Shown here: positions 23,756 to 30,908 of the stretch, piece after piece
Position numbering within the stretch: position 1 is the stretch's first letter
Layout of the letters: the number at the start of each line of letters is the position of its first letter
Assembly (NCBI RefSeq): GCF_026240945.1
Contig: NZ_JAPFPY010000001.1
Span: 1 to 64,000 of the forward strand
From: Mycolicibacterium sp. J2
GTDB lineage: Bacteria > Actinomycetota > Actinomycetes > Mycobacteriales > Mycobacteriaceae
Direction: 5' to 3'
DNA: 64,000 nt
Notes under the pieces: generated by a model
Database searches by the model: none
What the model was told of the DNA's origin: nothing
The model's input: only the letters and a program-made list of their open reading frames with translations
Position numbers and translations under genes: made by a program

Positions 23756-23980
23756 ATGCTGGTAAACATGGCCACCGCAACCGAAGTGACGCTCATCAAT
23801 CAGGTTCAGGAGCGCCTGGCCAGTGAGTTCGCCCACCTGCCTGCCGAAGACGTGCACGCGGCGGTTCGGCGTGCCTACGCCAGATTCGACGCGAAACCTA
23901 TCCGCGACTTCGTGCCGTTATTCGTCGAACGGCATGCGCGGTCAGAACTGGCGCATTCTGTAGCCGTGGCCGCCTCCTGA
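23756..23980 (+). CDS. Three-helix DUF3562-like protein
   Basis: A 74-residue product, MLVNMATATEVTLINQVQER onward. It has three predicted helices ending in ARFDAKPIRDFVPLFVERHARSEL. The same helix pattern (ARIQTFVPILVEHIVNDRI) ends the DUF5994-type protein at 25513, so the unit is a recurrent module in this region. DUF3562-like units occur in stress-regulon proteins of actinobacteria; their partners are unknown. ATG 23756 follows GAGGCG; ATG 23768 is an alternative start. Confidence 0.75.
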   Translation: MLVNMATATEVTLINQVQERLASEFAHLPAEDVHAAVRRAYARFDAKPIRDFVPLFVERHARSELAHSVAVAAS

Positions 23981-24158
23981 GCTGACAAGCTGATCTCGGC
24001 GGAATCCCGGCACGACTAGTCGTGCCGATGCAGGTCACTTCCGACGCCTCGCAATCCGACGTGAGCTGCCCTGCCATTGGGGGCCATGGCGCATACGAAT
24101 GACAAATGGGAACACGCGCGTCGTTTGCGCGTAACCAACGCTTTGTACCGTCGGGGAT

Positions 24159-24368
24159 GTGTCCACGCATGCGTCGAGCTCGAGGTCGATCTTCCGAGAA
24201 CTTCTCGCTGAGGCGGTCACCTCCGGGCGCCGGCCTCCTCGCACGTCCGAGATTGGACCGGGAACGTGGCATGCGATCGATGTCGTCGCTCGCGACCACC
24301 CGGAAGCCACTCCAGAGCAAATAGTCGCCGCTTTCGACGCCTTCTCGATCGATGGATCGGTTCGATAG
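24159..24368 (+). CDS. Small hypothetical protein
   Basis: A possible 69-residue product starting at GTG 24159: MSTHASSSRSIFRELLAEAV, then GTWHAIDVVARDHPEATPEQIVAAFDAFSIDG. The second half looks like two real amphipathic helices with normal amino-acid balance. There is only a weak ribosome-binding site. It lies between the DUF3562-like and universal stress genes on the same strand. Family unknown; could be spurious. Confidence 0.45.
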   Translation: MSTHASSSRSIFRELLAEAVTSGRRPPRTSEIGPGTWHAIDVVARDHPEATPEQIVAAFDAFSIDGSVR

Positions 24369-24578
24369 CGCGAAGCCCGCACAAGTGACGGAAGCGGTGG
24401 TCACCGCTTCCCATGTCAGGCTGATCCCGCCGCGGTCCGATGGACCTGTCCGACCGCGGGCACTTTGAGCAGTTGTGCATCGTGACCGCACGGAACCGAA
24501 CAGTCGAATCTGAAAGCCGTGCGCAATAGAGACTTTCGGCCCTGTCGCTCGGACACATCCATTCGTAGCGTTGCGGGC

Positions 24579-25610
24579 GTGGCCAAAAGTACAACGCAGC
24601 GCGCGATTGTCGTAGCAATCGACGGTTCGGCTGACAGCCTGCACGCAGCGGTGTGGGCTGCGGCGGTGGCCGCCAGGACCGGCACACGCCTTCATCTGGT
24701 GCACTCACTGATAACGGTAGGGCACTTCATTGCCGATGCGGCAGTCATCGCCATGCACGCAGCAGCCGCCAGCAGCCAGGTTGACGCGGCCCATCACATC
24801 TTGAAGAGCGCCAATGATGCCGTGCGCAAAGAATTTCCCGCGGTCGAGATAACCGAAGAAATCACGACCGACTCCGCGGATTCGGCCGTGATCCGGAGCA
24901 GCCGGGACGCCGCGCTGGCCGTGGTCGGCTGCGACGACGTGAGCCCAGCGGCAGCACTCTTGATCGGGTCCACTTCATTGAACGTCGCAATGCACGCGGC
25001 GTGCCCAGTCGTCGCGTGGCGCGGCGTGCACGCTCCCAGCGACGCGCCCGTTGTCGTGGGGGTGGATCCGACGCTGGCCGGCACAGCGGCGATGGCGGCG
25101 GCCTTCGACTACGCCGACCGGTTCGGTGCACCGGTGCGGGCCGTGCGAGCGTGCTCCGCACTCCCGCCAAGGCGCCTCGAGATGCTCGCCCCGGGGCCAT
25201 TCGACGGCGACAAAGCCGCCGCTGCCGAACGCGCGATCCTCGATGACCGTGTTGGTCCCTGGACGGCGAAATACCCTAAAGCTCAGGTTGTCCGGGTGTT
25301 CGAGGAGGGTAAACCGGCACGTGCTCTGCTCGACCACTGTCAGGATGCGCAGCTCGTTGTCGTTGGGACCCGACACCACTCCGGTCTCGCCGCCGCCGTG
25401 TTGGGAAGTACTGCACTCAACATGCTGCACCACAGTCGTATTCCGGTCATGATCTGCCGTTCCCAGCCATGGCACAACCCGCATTTCGACTCATCAGCGA
25501 AAGGCCGAGACTTTGTCGAAACACCAGTACGGAACTGTACCTGCACAACTCGACTACAACACGCCCTACGAGAACCGCCTGAGAATGTCCGGCAGCCGGG
25601 CTTCCGGTGA
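24579..25610 (+). CDS. Universal stress protein, two tandem USP domains
   Basis: A 343-residue protein. Domain 1 (about 8-145) starts RAIVVAIDGSADSLHAAVWA and ends LLIGSTSLNVAMHAACPVVAW. Domain 2 (about 152-295) starts PVVVGVDPT and ends with the ATP-binding signature GTRHHSGLAAAVLGSTALNMLHHSRIPVMI (G-2x-G-9x-G-S/T type). Tandem USPs are typical of hypoxia and stress regulons in mycobacteria. GTG 24579 starts just before domain 1. About 45 extra residues follow the usual end of domain 2 and overlap the next gene in another frame by 98 bases, which is unusual. Confidence 0.9.
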   Translation: MAKSTTQRAIVVAIDGSADSLHAAVWAAAVAARTGTRLHLVHSLITVGHFIADAAVIAMHAAAASSQVDAAHHILKSANDAVRKEFPAVEITEEITTDSADSAVIRSSRDAALAVVGCDDVSPAAALLIGSTSLNVAMHAACPVVAWRGVHAPSDAPVVVGVDPTLAGTAAMAAAFDYADRFGAPVRAVRACSALPPRRLEMLAPGPFDGDKAAAAERAILDDRVGPWTAKYPKAQVVRVFEEGKPARALLDHCQDAQLVVVGTRHHSGLAAAVLGSTALNMLHHSRIPVMICRSQPWHNPHFDSSAKGRDFVETPVRNCTCTTRLQHALREPPENVRQPGFR

Positions 25611-26139
25611 GCACGTGGACGGTGCCTGGTGGCCGCGGTCCTACCGCTTGGCCGACGAACTGCCCCAGCTTCTCGCCGCAGTGCAGGACCGGCTCGGCCC
25701 GGTCGCGCTGGTGGGCTACGGCAGGAGCCGGTGGACCGACGCCGCGGCCGAACTCACGGCCCGCGGGCGCACCGTCCACCTGCTCGGGCTCAGCGGTGAC
25801 GACCCCGAGAACCTGATCATCATCGGCGAGGACGGGCATCATCTGACGCTGCGGGTGATACCACCCGATACCGCCCAAGAAGCCGCCTTCCTCGCCCTTG
25901 ACGCGGTGCCGCGGCGGGGCACCACCGGGGCTGACGCGGCAGTGGCACGGTCGGTCGCCGAGGTCGCCAGGAAACTCGCCGAGCACGAGGGCCGCAACGA
26001 GGCCGAAATTCTGGGCTGGTGCCAGGAGGCCGCCGCGCAGTTCGACGACGCTCGGATCCAGACCTTCGTGCCGATCCTCGTCGAGCACATCGTCAACGAC
26101 CGCATCCACCGCGAGCGCCACGCCCGGACAGCCGGCTGA
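25513..26139 (+). CDS. DUF5994-type protein with C-terminal DUF3562-like helical module
   Basis: A 208-residue cytoplasmic protein. Residues 14-110 match the DUF5994 pattern: QLDYNTPYENRLRMSG, GEHVDGAWWPRSYRLADELP, RLGPVALVGYGRSRW, VHLLGLSGDDPENLIIIGEDG. Residues 140-205 repeat the three-helix module seen at 23756 (FDDARIQTFVPILVEHIVNDRI). TTG 25513 preceded by AAAGG is the likely start because the DUF5994 similarity begins about 12 residues in; ATG 25585 would remove the first conserved strand. The start lies inside the universal stress gene. Confidence 0.75.
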   Translation: MSKHQYGTVPAQLDYNTPYENRLRMSGSRASGEHVDGAWWPRSYRLADELPQLLAAVQDRLGPVALVGYGRSRWTDAAAELTARGRTVHLLGLSGDDPENLIIIGEDGHHLTLRVIPPDTAQEAAFLALDAVPRRGTTGADAAVARSVAEVARKLAEHEGRNEAEILGWCQEAAAQFDDARIQTFVPILVEHIVNDRIHRERHARTAG

Positions 26140-26219
26140 CCGGATTCGCGATCACCGTCGCCGATCGTCGGTCACGACGAATCTCCTTCGGCGACAGGAC
26201 TTCAGGCAAGGAGCCCATC

Positions 26220-28088
26220 ATGTCCGCGGTGTTCGACGACAGCCGTCGCAACCATGACGACGTATCGACCGATCGCGAGCTCGTGCGACTGCTCGGGCGC
26301 CTCGACGATCTGCTCGGCCACCTGGATTCAGCCGAGACGCAATGGCATGTACTGCTGTCGCAGGTGACCGCGGATTATCGGTCGAGCGCGCGCAATACCG
26401 TCCACTATTGGGCGCTGAGGCAAGCCGACCTGCGATCTTTGCAACGGCGCCTCGCCGCATTCGGTCTGTCTTCCCTGGGCCGCAGCGAATCCCACGTGCA
26501 GGCCACGTTGAGGCTCGTGCGGTGCGCCGTCGCGGCTATGCTGGGAAAGGCGTGGCAACCACCCGCTCCCGCCGCTATCAGCGCCGGGGAGGGCCGACAA
26601 CTGTTGCGCTCCCGATCGGTACAGCTGCTCGGCCCCACCCCGGAACGACGTGAGGTCCGGATCATGGTGACGCTGCCGTCATCGGCGGCCACCGACCCGG
26701 ACCTGACGCGCCGGCTGATCGCGGGCGGGATGAACATCGCGCGGATCAACTGTGCCCACGACGATGCCGCCGCCTGGTCCGCGATGGCCCGTCATGTCCG
26801 GCAAGCGGCTCGCGACCTCGACCGGGACTGTCGTATCGCGATGGATCTCGCCGGGCCCAAACTCCGCACCGGTCCGCTTCAGCCGGGACCGCGCTGCGTG
26901 AAACTCCGGCCGCAGCGCGACGCTCTCGGCCGTGTGCTCGCCCCGGCCCGGGCCCGCCTGTCGTCCGCTGCGGAACCGGCCGGTCCGGCCACACCGCCGG
27001 GCCCGACCATCCCGGTACCCGCACCCTGGCTCAGCCGCAGGAAAGCGGGCGACGTGCTCACCCTGCACGACGCGCGCGGCGCGAAGCGCCGCCTCACCCT
27101 GATCGCCGACGCCGACCGCGAAGGCGGACTGATCGCCACGACGGACAAGACGACCTATCTGCTGACCGGCACCGAGCTGACCGTGCACGGCGACGACGAC
27201 CCCGCGCGGGTGGGTCCCCTGCCCGAACTCGAACAGAGCCTGACTGTGCGCCGCGGCGACGTGCTCAAAGTCACCCGTGATTGCTCGCCGGCCCCGGTGA
27301 ACACCGTCGGCATGCCGCGGATCGGCTGCACTTTGCCGGAAGTGTTCGACAACGCCCGCGCCGGTGAGGCCATCCACTTCGACGACGGCCGGATCAGCGG
27401 GCAGATCGTCGACGTGCAGGCCGGCGAGTTGACGGTGCGCATCGATCACGCGTCCACGGCGGGTTCAAAACTGCGGGCCGGCAAAGGGATCAACGTCCCC
27501 GACACCGCCCTGCCGGTGCCGGCGCTGACCGACAAGGACATCGCCGACCTCGAAACCGTCGTACAGATCGCCGATCTCGTCGAGATGTCGTTCGTGCAGG
27601 ATCCCGCCGACGTGCTCACGCTGCACGAGTTGTTGGATCGCCCGGGCGGGGAACGGATCGGCATCGTGCTCAAAATCGAAACACGCAGGGCCTTCGAACG
27701 CCTGCCGCAGCTTCTGCTCACGGCGATGCGACGGCCCCGTCTCGGCGTGATGATCGCCCGGGGCGACCTGGCGGTCGAGGTGGGCTACGAGCGCCTGGCC
27801 GAACTGCAAGAAGAGATCCTGTGGCTGTGTGAGGCCGCACATCTGCCCGTCATCTGGGCCACCCAAGTCCTGGAGCAGCTGGCCGCCACGGGGTTGCCCT
27901 CACGCGCGGAGATCAGTGATGCCGCCATGGGTGAACGCGCCGAATGCGTGATGCTGAACAAGGGCCCGCACATCGACGACGCCCTGGCGCTACTGGATGA
28001 CATCCTGCACCGCATGAGCGGCCACCATTACAAGAAAGACGCGTTGCTGCGCCGGCTGCTCTCGTGGCGCGTGGATGCCGACCGCTGA
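26220..28088 (+). CDS. Atypical pyruvate kinase with long N-terminal extension
   Basis: A 622-residue protein. Residues 1-130 are helical and unlike classical pyruvate kinases (RLDDLLGHLDSAETQWHVLL). The catalytic barrel then follows: GMNIARINCAHDDAAAW, MDLAGPKLRTG, MSFVQDPADV, LKIETRRAFERLP, MIARGDLAVEVG, and WATQVLEQLAATGLPSRAEISDAAMGERAECVMLNKG. The usual C-terminal allosteric domain is absent; the protein ends soon after the barrel. It should make pyruvate and ATP from PEP, although NCAHD replaces the classical NFSHG, so substrate or control may differ. ATG 26220 follows AAGGAG. It is in line with the stress genes upstream. Confidence 0.85.
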   Translation: MSAVFDDSRRNHDDVSTDRELVRLLGRLDDLLGHLDSAETQWHVLLSQVTADYRSSARNTVHYWALRQADLRSLQRRLAAFGLSSLGRSESHVQATLRLVRCAVAAMLGKAWQPPAPAAISAGEGRQLLRSRSVQLLGPTPERREVRIMVTLPSSAATDPDLTRRLIAGGMNIARINCAHDDAAAWSAMARHVRQAARDLDRDCRIAMDLAGPKLRTGPLQPGPRCVKLRPQRDALGRVLAPARARLSSAAEPAGPATPPGPTIPVPAPWLSRRKAGDVLTLHDARGAKRRLTLIADADREGGLIATTDKTTYLLTGTELTVHGDDDPARVGPLPELEQSLTVRRGDVLKVTRDCSPAPVNTVGMPRIGCTLPEVFDNARAGEAIHFDDGRISGQIVDVQAGELTVRIDHASTAGSKLRAGKGINVPDTALPVPALTDKDIADLETVVQIADLVEMSFVQDPADVLTLHELLDRPGGERIGIVLKIETRRAFERLPQLLLTAMRRPRLGVMIARGDLAVEVGYERLAELQEEILWLCEAAHLPVIWATQVLEQLAATGLPSRAEISDAAMGERAECVMLNKGPHIDDALALLDDILHRMSGHHYKKDALLRRLLSWRVDADR

Positions 28089-28147
28089 CTTGAGCGCATC
28101 GGCACGTCCGGTCGCAGCTCGAGACCGACCACGCCCACAAATGCGTC

Positions 28148-28171
28148 AGGCCCCCTCGGCGGAGGGGGCCT
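28148..28171 (-). terminator. Terminator of tRNA-Tyr
   Basis: A 10-bp GC-rich stem (28148-28157 with 28162-28171) with a four-base loop lies eight bases beyond the tRNA 3' end. It may also stop readthrough from the pyruvate kinase gene. Confidence 0.8.
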
Positions 28172-28179
28172 GACCAGCG

Positions 28180-28262
28180 TGGCAGGTACAGGATTCGAAC
28201 CTGTGTAGGCGTTAGCCGACGGATTTACAGTCCGCTCCCATTGGCCGCTCGGGCAACCTGCC
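28180..28262 (-). tRNA. tRNA-Tyr (GTA)
   Basis: The minus strand folds as a class II tRNA of 83 bases. The acceptor stem GGCAGGT pairs with ACCTGCC, with A as discriminator. The D-arm is GCCCGAGCGGCC. The anticodon loop CTGTAAATC gives GTA, and a long variable arm follows. The T-arm is ACAGGTTCGAATCCTGT. CCA is not encoded. Confidence 0.95.
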
Positions 28263-28371
28263 GGGTGTCGCACTCACCGGACTCCGGTTTGGTGCGAGGA
28301 GAAGACTACAACGAGGATGTACCGAAGACGAAAACGGCCCACGCCGAGACAACACGGAGAGGGAGGATCCA

Positions 28372-28863
28372 ATGGCGGATTCCAGCTTTGACATCGTCAG
28401 CAAGTTCGATCGCCAAGAGGTCGACAACGCGCTCAACCAGGCCGCCAAGGAGTTGGCGACCCGATTCGACTTCCGCGGTACCGACACCACGATCGCGTGG
28501 AAAGGCGAGGAAGCCGTCGAGATCGTCAGCTCCACCGAGGAGCGGGTGAAGGCCGCCATCGACGTGTTCATCGAGAAGCTGGTCCGCCGCGACATCTCGA
28601 TGAAGGCATTCGAGGCGGGCGAGCCGCAACCGTCGGGCAAGACCTACAAGGTGACGGGCACGCTCAAGCAGGGCATCACCAGCGAGCAGGCCAAGAAGAT
28701 CACCAAGATCATCCGCGACGAAGGCCCCAAGGGCGTCAAGGCCCAGATCCAGGGCGACGAGATCCGCGTCAGCTCCAAGAAGCGCGACGACCTGCAGGCG
28801 GTCATCGCGCTGCTCAAGGGCGCCGACCTGGACGTCGCCCTGCAGTTCGTCAACTACCGCTGA
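28372..28863 (+). CDS. yajQ: YajQ-family nucleotide-binding protein (DUF520)
   Basis: A 163-residue cytoplasmic protein with the complete two-domain ferredoxin-like fold of the family: [20 protein letters not shown] at the N terminus, [11 protein letters not shown], then [30 protein letters not shown] and the C-terminal QVFVNYR-type end (LQFVNYR). Relatives bind cyclic di-GMP in some bacteria; whether this one does is unknown. The length is typical. ATG 28372 follows GAGGGAGG. It is the counterpart of M. tuberculosis Rv0566c and marks the start of the conserved block. A strong hairpin follows. Confidence 0.95.
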   Translation: MADSSFDIVSKFDRQEVDNALNQAAKELATRFDFRGTDTTIAWKGEEAVEIVSSTEERVKAAIDVFIEKLVRRDISMKAFEAGEPQPSGKTYKVTGTLKQGITSEQAKKITKIIRDEGPKGVKAQIQGDEIRVSSKKRDDLQAVIALLKGADLDVALQFVNYR

Positions 28864-28871
28864 GCCGAACG

Positions 28872-28910
28872 CACAGAGCCCGGAGACGGTGACCGTCTCC
28901 GGGCTCTGTG
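28872..28910. terminator. Strong bidirectional hairpin terminator
   Basis: A perfect 19-bp stem (28872-28890 with 28892-28910) around one central base sits between convergent yajQ and the first tandem exported-protein gene. Its core AGAGCCCGGAGAC recurs in the hairpin after the second paralogue at 29706. Confidence 0.9.
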
Positions 28911-28924
28911 GTGCAACGACAAAC

Positions 28925-29425
28925 CTAGGGTGTCAGAGGGTCCTTACCGCCGTTCATGATTGCCCGGACGAACTGACCTGGCGCGGCCGCCAGACCACCG
29001 GCGAGCTGCCCCGGGGCGGCCGCGAGGTTGCCGGCGATGGTCTGCGGCGCAGTGACAATCTGGACGGCACCAGCGAGGGCTTGTCCGGGCACCGCCGGCA
29101 GACCACACTGGTCAACCCGGCTGCCGTCTTCAGCAGGCGGGCAGCCCGTTCCCGCCAGCAGCTGCTGCGGGGCGCCCACCAGACCACAGGTGCTGTCCTG
29201 CTTAGCCGGCTTGTTCGGCTGCGCGCAGCCCTGCCCGGCCAGGTTCCCGGGAGCCACCGCCAGCCCGTCGGCGATCTGCTGCGGCGCCTGCACGACGTTG
29301 TCCACGATGGTGCACGGGATCGACGTGAATCCCGGTGCACACGAGGCCTGCGCGGGCGCCGCGACGGTGAATCCGCCGAGGATGGCGGCGCCGATCAATG
29401 CGGCGATGACGAAGATGCTCTTCAC
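28925..29425 (-). CDS. Secreted protein, tandem paralogue 1, function unknown
   Basis: A 166-residue exported protein. The signal peptide (KSIFVIAALIGAAILGGFTVAAPAQA) is followed by SCAPGFTSIPCTIVDNVVQAP. The end, TIAGNLAAAPGQLAGGLAAAPGQFVRAI, is nearly identical to that of the paralogue at 29761. Six cysteines in the mature part (for example STCGLVGAP, DQCGLPAVPGQ) suggest disulfides. The GNLAAAPGQ/GGLAAAPGQ units look like an internal repeat. GTG 29425 follows AGGAG. The mature chain is about 19 residues longer than its paralogue, through an insert around NKPAKQDSTCGLVG. Confidence 0.82.
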   Translation of the reverse strand: MKSIFVIAALIGAAILGGFTVAAPAQASCAPGFTSIPCTIVDNVVQAPQQIADGLAVAPGNLAGQGCAQPNKPAKQDSTCGLVGAPQQLLAGTGCPPAEDGSRVDQCGLPAVPGQALAGAVQIVTAPQTIAGNLAAAPGQLAGGLAAAPGQFVRAIMNGGKDPLTP

Positions 29426-29705
29426 TGCTGCTCCTAGAGGAAGTTGACGGGATCGCCAATGCGCAATTGGAATACGCACAGCGTAGCGCCTCTAGGCTTT
29501 TCCTGTGAGTTTGTTTTGATCGCTGCGCACCCCGGCGAGATCAGCCGATCTACGCACTGACATGTCGTCATGCCGGAGACCCTGACGGAGCTGCAAGTTT
29601 GCGGGAATGACACCCTCTCGCTTTCTTGCATATTCAATTAAATTCGTCGCCACCCTTTTGCGAAGTCAAATACATCGACGGGGAAACGACTCGCGGTACA
29701 AAGCG
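29426..29705. other. AT-rich intergenic region upstream of paralogue 1
   Basis: These 280 bases hold no supported gene. Short plus-strand frames lack coding features. The region is AT-rich compared with its neighbours and presumably contains the promoter of the paralogue at 28925. Confidence 0.45.
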
Positions 29706-29740
29706 AAGAGCCCGGAGACATCGGGTGTCTCCGGGCTCTT
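29706..29740 (-). terminator. Terminator after tandem paralogue 2
   Basis: A 15-bp perfect stem (29706-29720 with 29726-29740) with loop TCGGG lies 20 bases after the stop codon. The stem core matches the hairpin at 28872, which follows the sister gene. Confidence 0.88.
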
Positions 29741-29760
29741 CGGGTGGCGCGAAAGTACTG

Positions 29761-30204
29761 CTACGACTCGGGGTCGGTCCCGCCGTGCGTGATGGCGCGG
29801 ACGAACTGCCCCGGCGCGGCCGCCAGGCCACCGGCCAGCTGTCCCGGCGCCGCGGCCAGGTTGCCCGCGATGGTCTGCGGCGCGGTGGCGATCTGGGCGG
29901 CACCGGCGATCGCCTGGACCGGCAGCGTCGCGATACCCGTGAAGAGCTGGCCGGGCACGGCGGGCAGGCCGCACGCGGTGGCGTTGCCGTCATCGTCCTT
30001 CGGGCAGCCGACGCCGACCAGCTGCGGCGCGGTGGTGGCCAACCCGTTGGCGACGTCGACCGGCGCGGACGCCACGTTGGTGACGATCGTGCACGGGATC
30101 GACGTGAACGACGGCGCGCATGCCGCCGAGGCGGGCGCGGCGAACGCGAACCCGCCGGCGGAGGCGGCGCCGATCAGGCCGGCGACGATGAGGGTGCTCT
30201 TCAC
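29761..30204 (-). CDS. Secreted protein, tandem paralogue 2, function unknown
   Basis: A 147-residue exported protein with signal peptide KSTLIVAGLIGAASAGGFAFAAPASA. The mature part opens with ACAPSFTSIPCTIVTNVASAP and ends with TIAGNLAAAPGQLAGGLAAAPGQFVRAITHGG, matching its neighbour almost residue for residue at both ends. The middle differs (VGCPKDDDGNATACGLPAVPG). Four cysteines are kept. GTG 30204 with a GGGGAG-type site is chosen; upstream codons add a non-signal extension. The gene probably arose by tandem duplication together with its terminator. Confidence 0.82.
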   Translation of the reverse strand: MKSTLIVAGLIGAASAGGFAFAAPASAACAPSFTSIPCTIVTNVASAPVDVANGLATTAPQLVGVGCPKDDDGNATACGLPAVPGQLFTGIATLPVQAIAGAAQIATAPQTIAGNLAAAPGQLAGGLAAAPGQFVRAITHGGTDPES

Positions 30205-30380
30205 TACTTTCTCCCCGAGATAGACGTGTTGTTGCGTATGCAAGAGAATTGGGGTCAGCCTAACGCCTCGGGAGCGTTTTTGTGCGCCGGTCGGACGACA
30301 TCACTTGTCCGCCGGTCGGATGACGAATTCCGGCATGCCGAAACGGCGACCGCCGCACGGTCGCGATGCCCTATCGAGAG

Positions 30381-30908
30381 TCAGCCGTCGCTGAGAAGTT
30401 CCTCAGTGATCGGGCGGCCGATGGTGGCCCCGTCATCACGATGATCGGTGGTGTCGCGGCACTCCCCGAAGATCGTGTAGGCGACCCGGCCGTCCACATG
30501 GGCGCGTCCCATCACCACCATCACGCCGTCCTTGTTGATGACGGTGCCGTACGGGTTCTTCCCCGGCGGCGGCCCGTCGGTCCAGCCGGCGGCCACCATG
30601 GCGTCGGCGACCCGGCGCGCGTAGGCGTCCGGCGTCACCCCGGCCGGCAGCACCGAGCTCATCTCCACCTTGCCGCGGTACGGCGGCTCGCCCTGGTCGT
30701 TACACGACTCGAACGAGAAACCGCCCGAGACTCCTTGCAACCCGGCGACTTTGCGCAACTGCCTGCCGACGTCGACCACCTGTTGGATGGACTGGTCGGC
30801 GGTCAGCGGGTCGGCCGGCCGCTCGGGGTCGGGATGCCCGGCATTCACCCCACATCCTCCTAACATCAACATGGCGGCGATGGTCGCCGTGGCCCTACTT
30901 GTATTCAT
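30381..30908 (-). CDS. Lipoprotein, function unknown
   Basis: A 175-residue lipoprotein with lipobox MLGGC (Cys19). The mature domain alternates strands and helices (SIQQVVDVGRQLRKVAGLQGVSGGFSFESCNDQGEPPYRGKV, then TPDAYARRVADAMVAAGWTDGPPPG, then VINKDGVMVVMGR). This pattern is common in mycobacterial lipoproteins encoded after hydrolases or WXG-type genes. The start at ATG 30908 overlaps the end of the DUF1023 gene by 14 bases, so the two are coupled. The 176 bases between its stop and the next paralogue hold no gene. Confidence 0.82.
   Translation of the reverse strand: MNTSRATATIAAMLMLGGCGVNAGHPDPERPADPLTADQSIQQVVDVGRQLRKVAGLQGVSGGFSFESCNDQGEPPYRGKVEMSSVLPAGVTPDAYARRVADAMVAAGWTDGPPPGKNPYGTVINKDGVMVVMGRAHVDGRVAYTIFGECRDTTDHRDDGATIGRPITEELLSDG

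Noticed and set aside
24369..24578. DosR boxes upstream of the universal stress gene
   Set aside because: I looked for GGGAC-type dyads before 24579, 23756 and 26220. Only weak partial matches such as AGGACTTCAGGC at about 26198 exist, so I do not claim DosR control.
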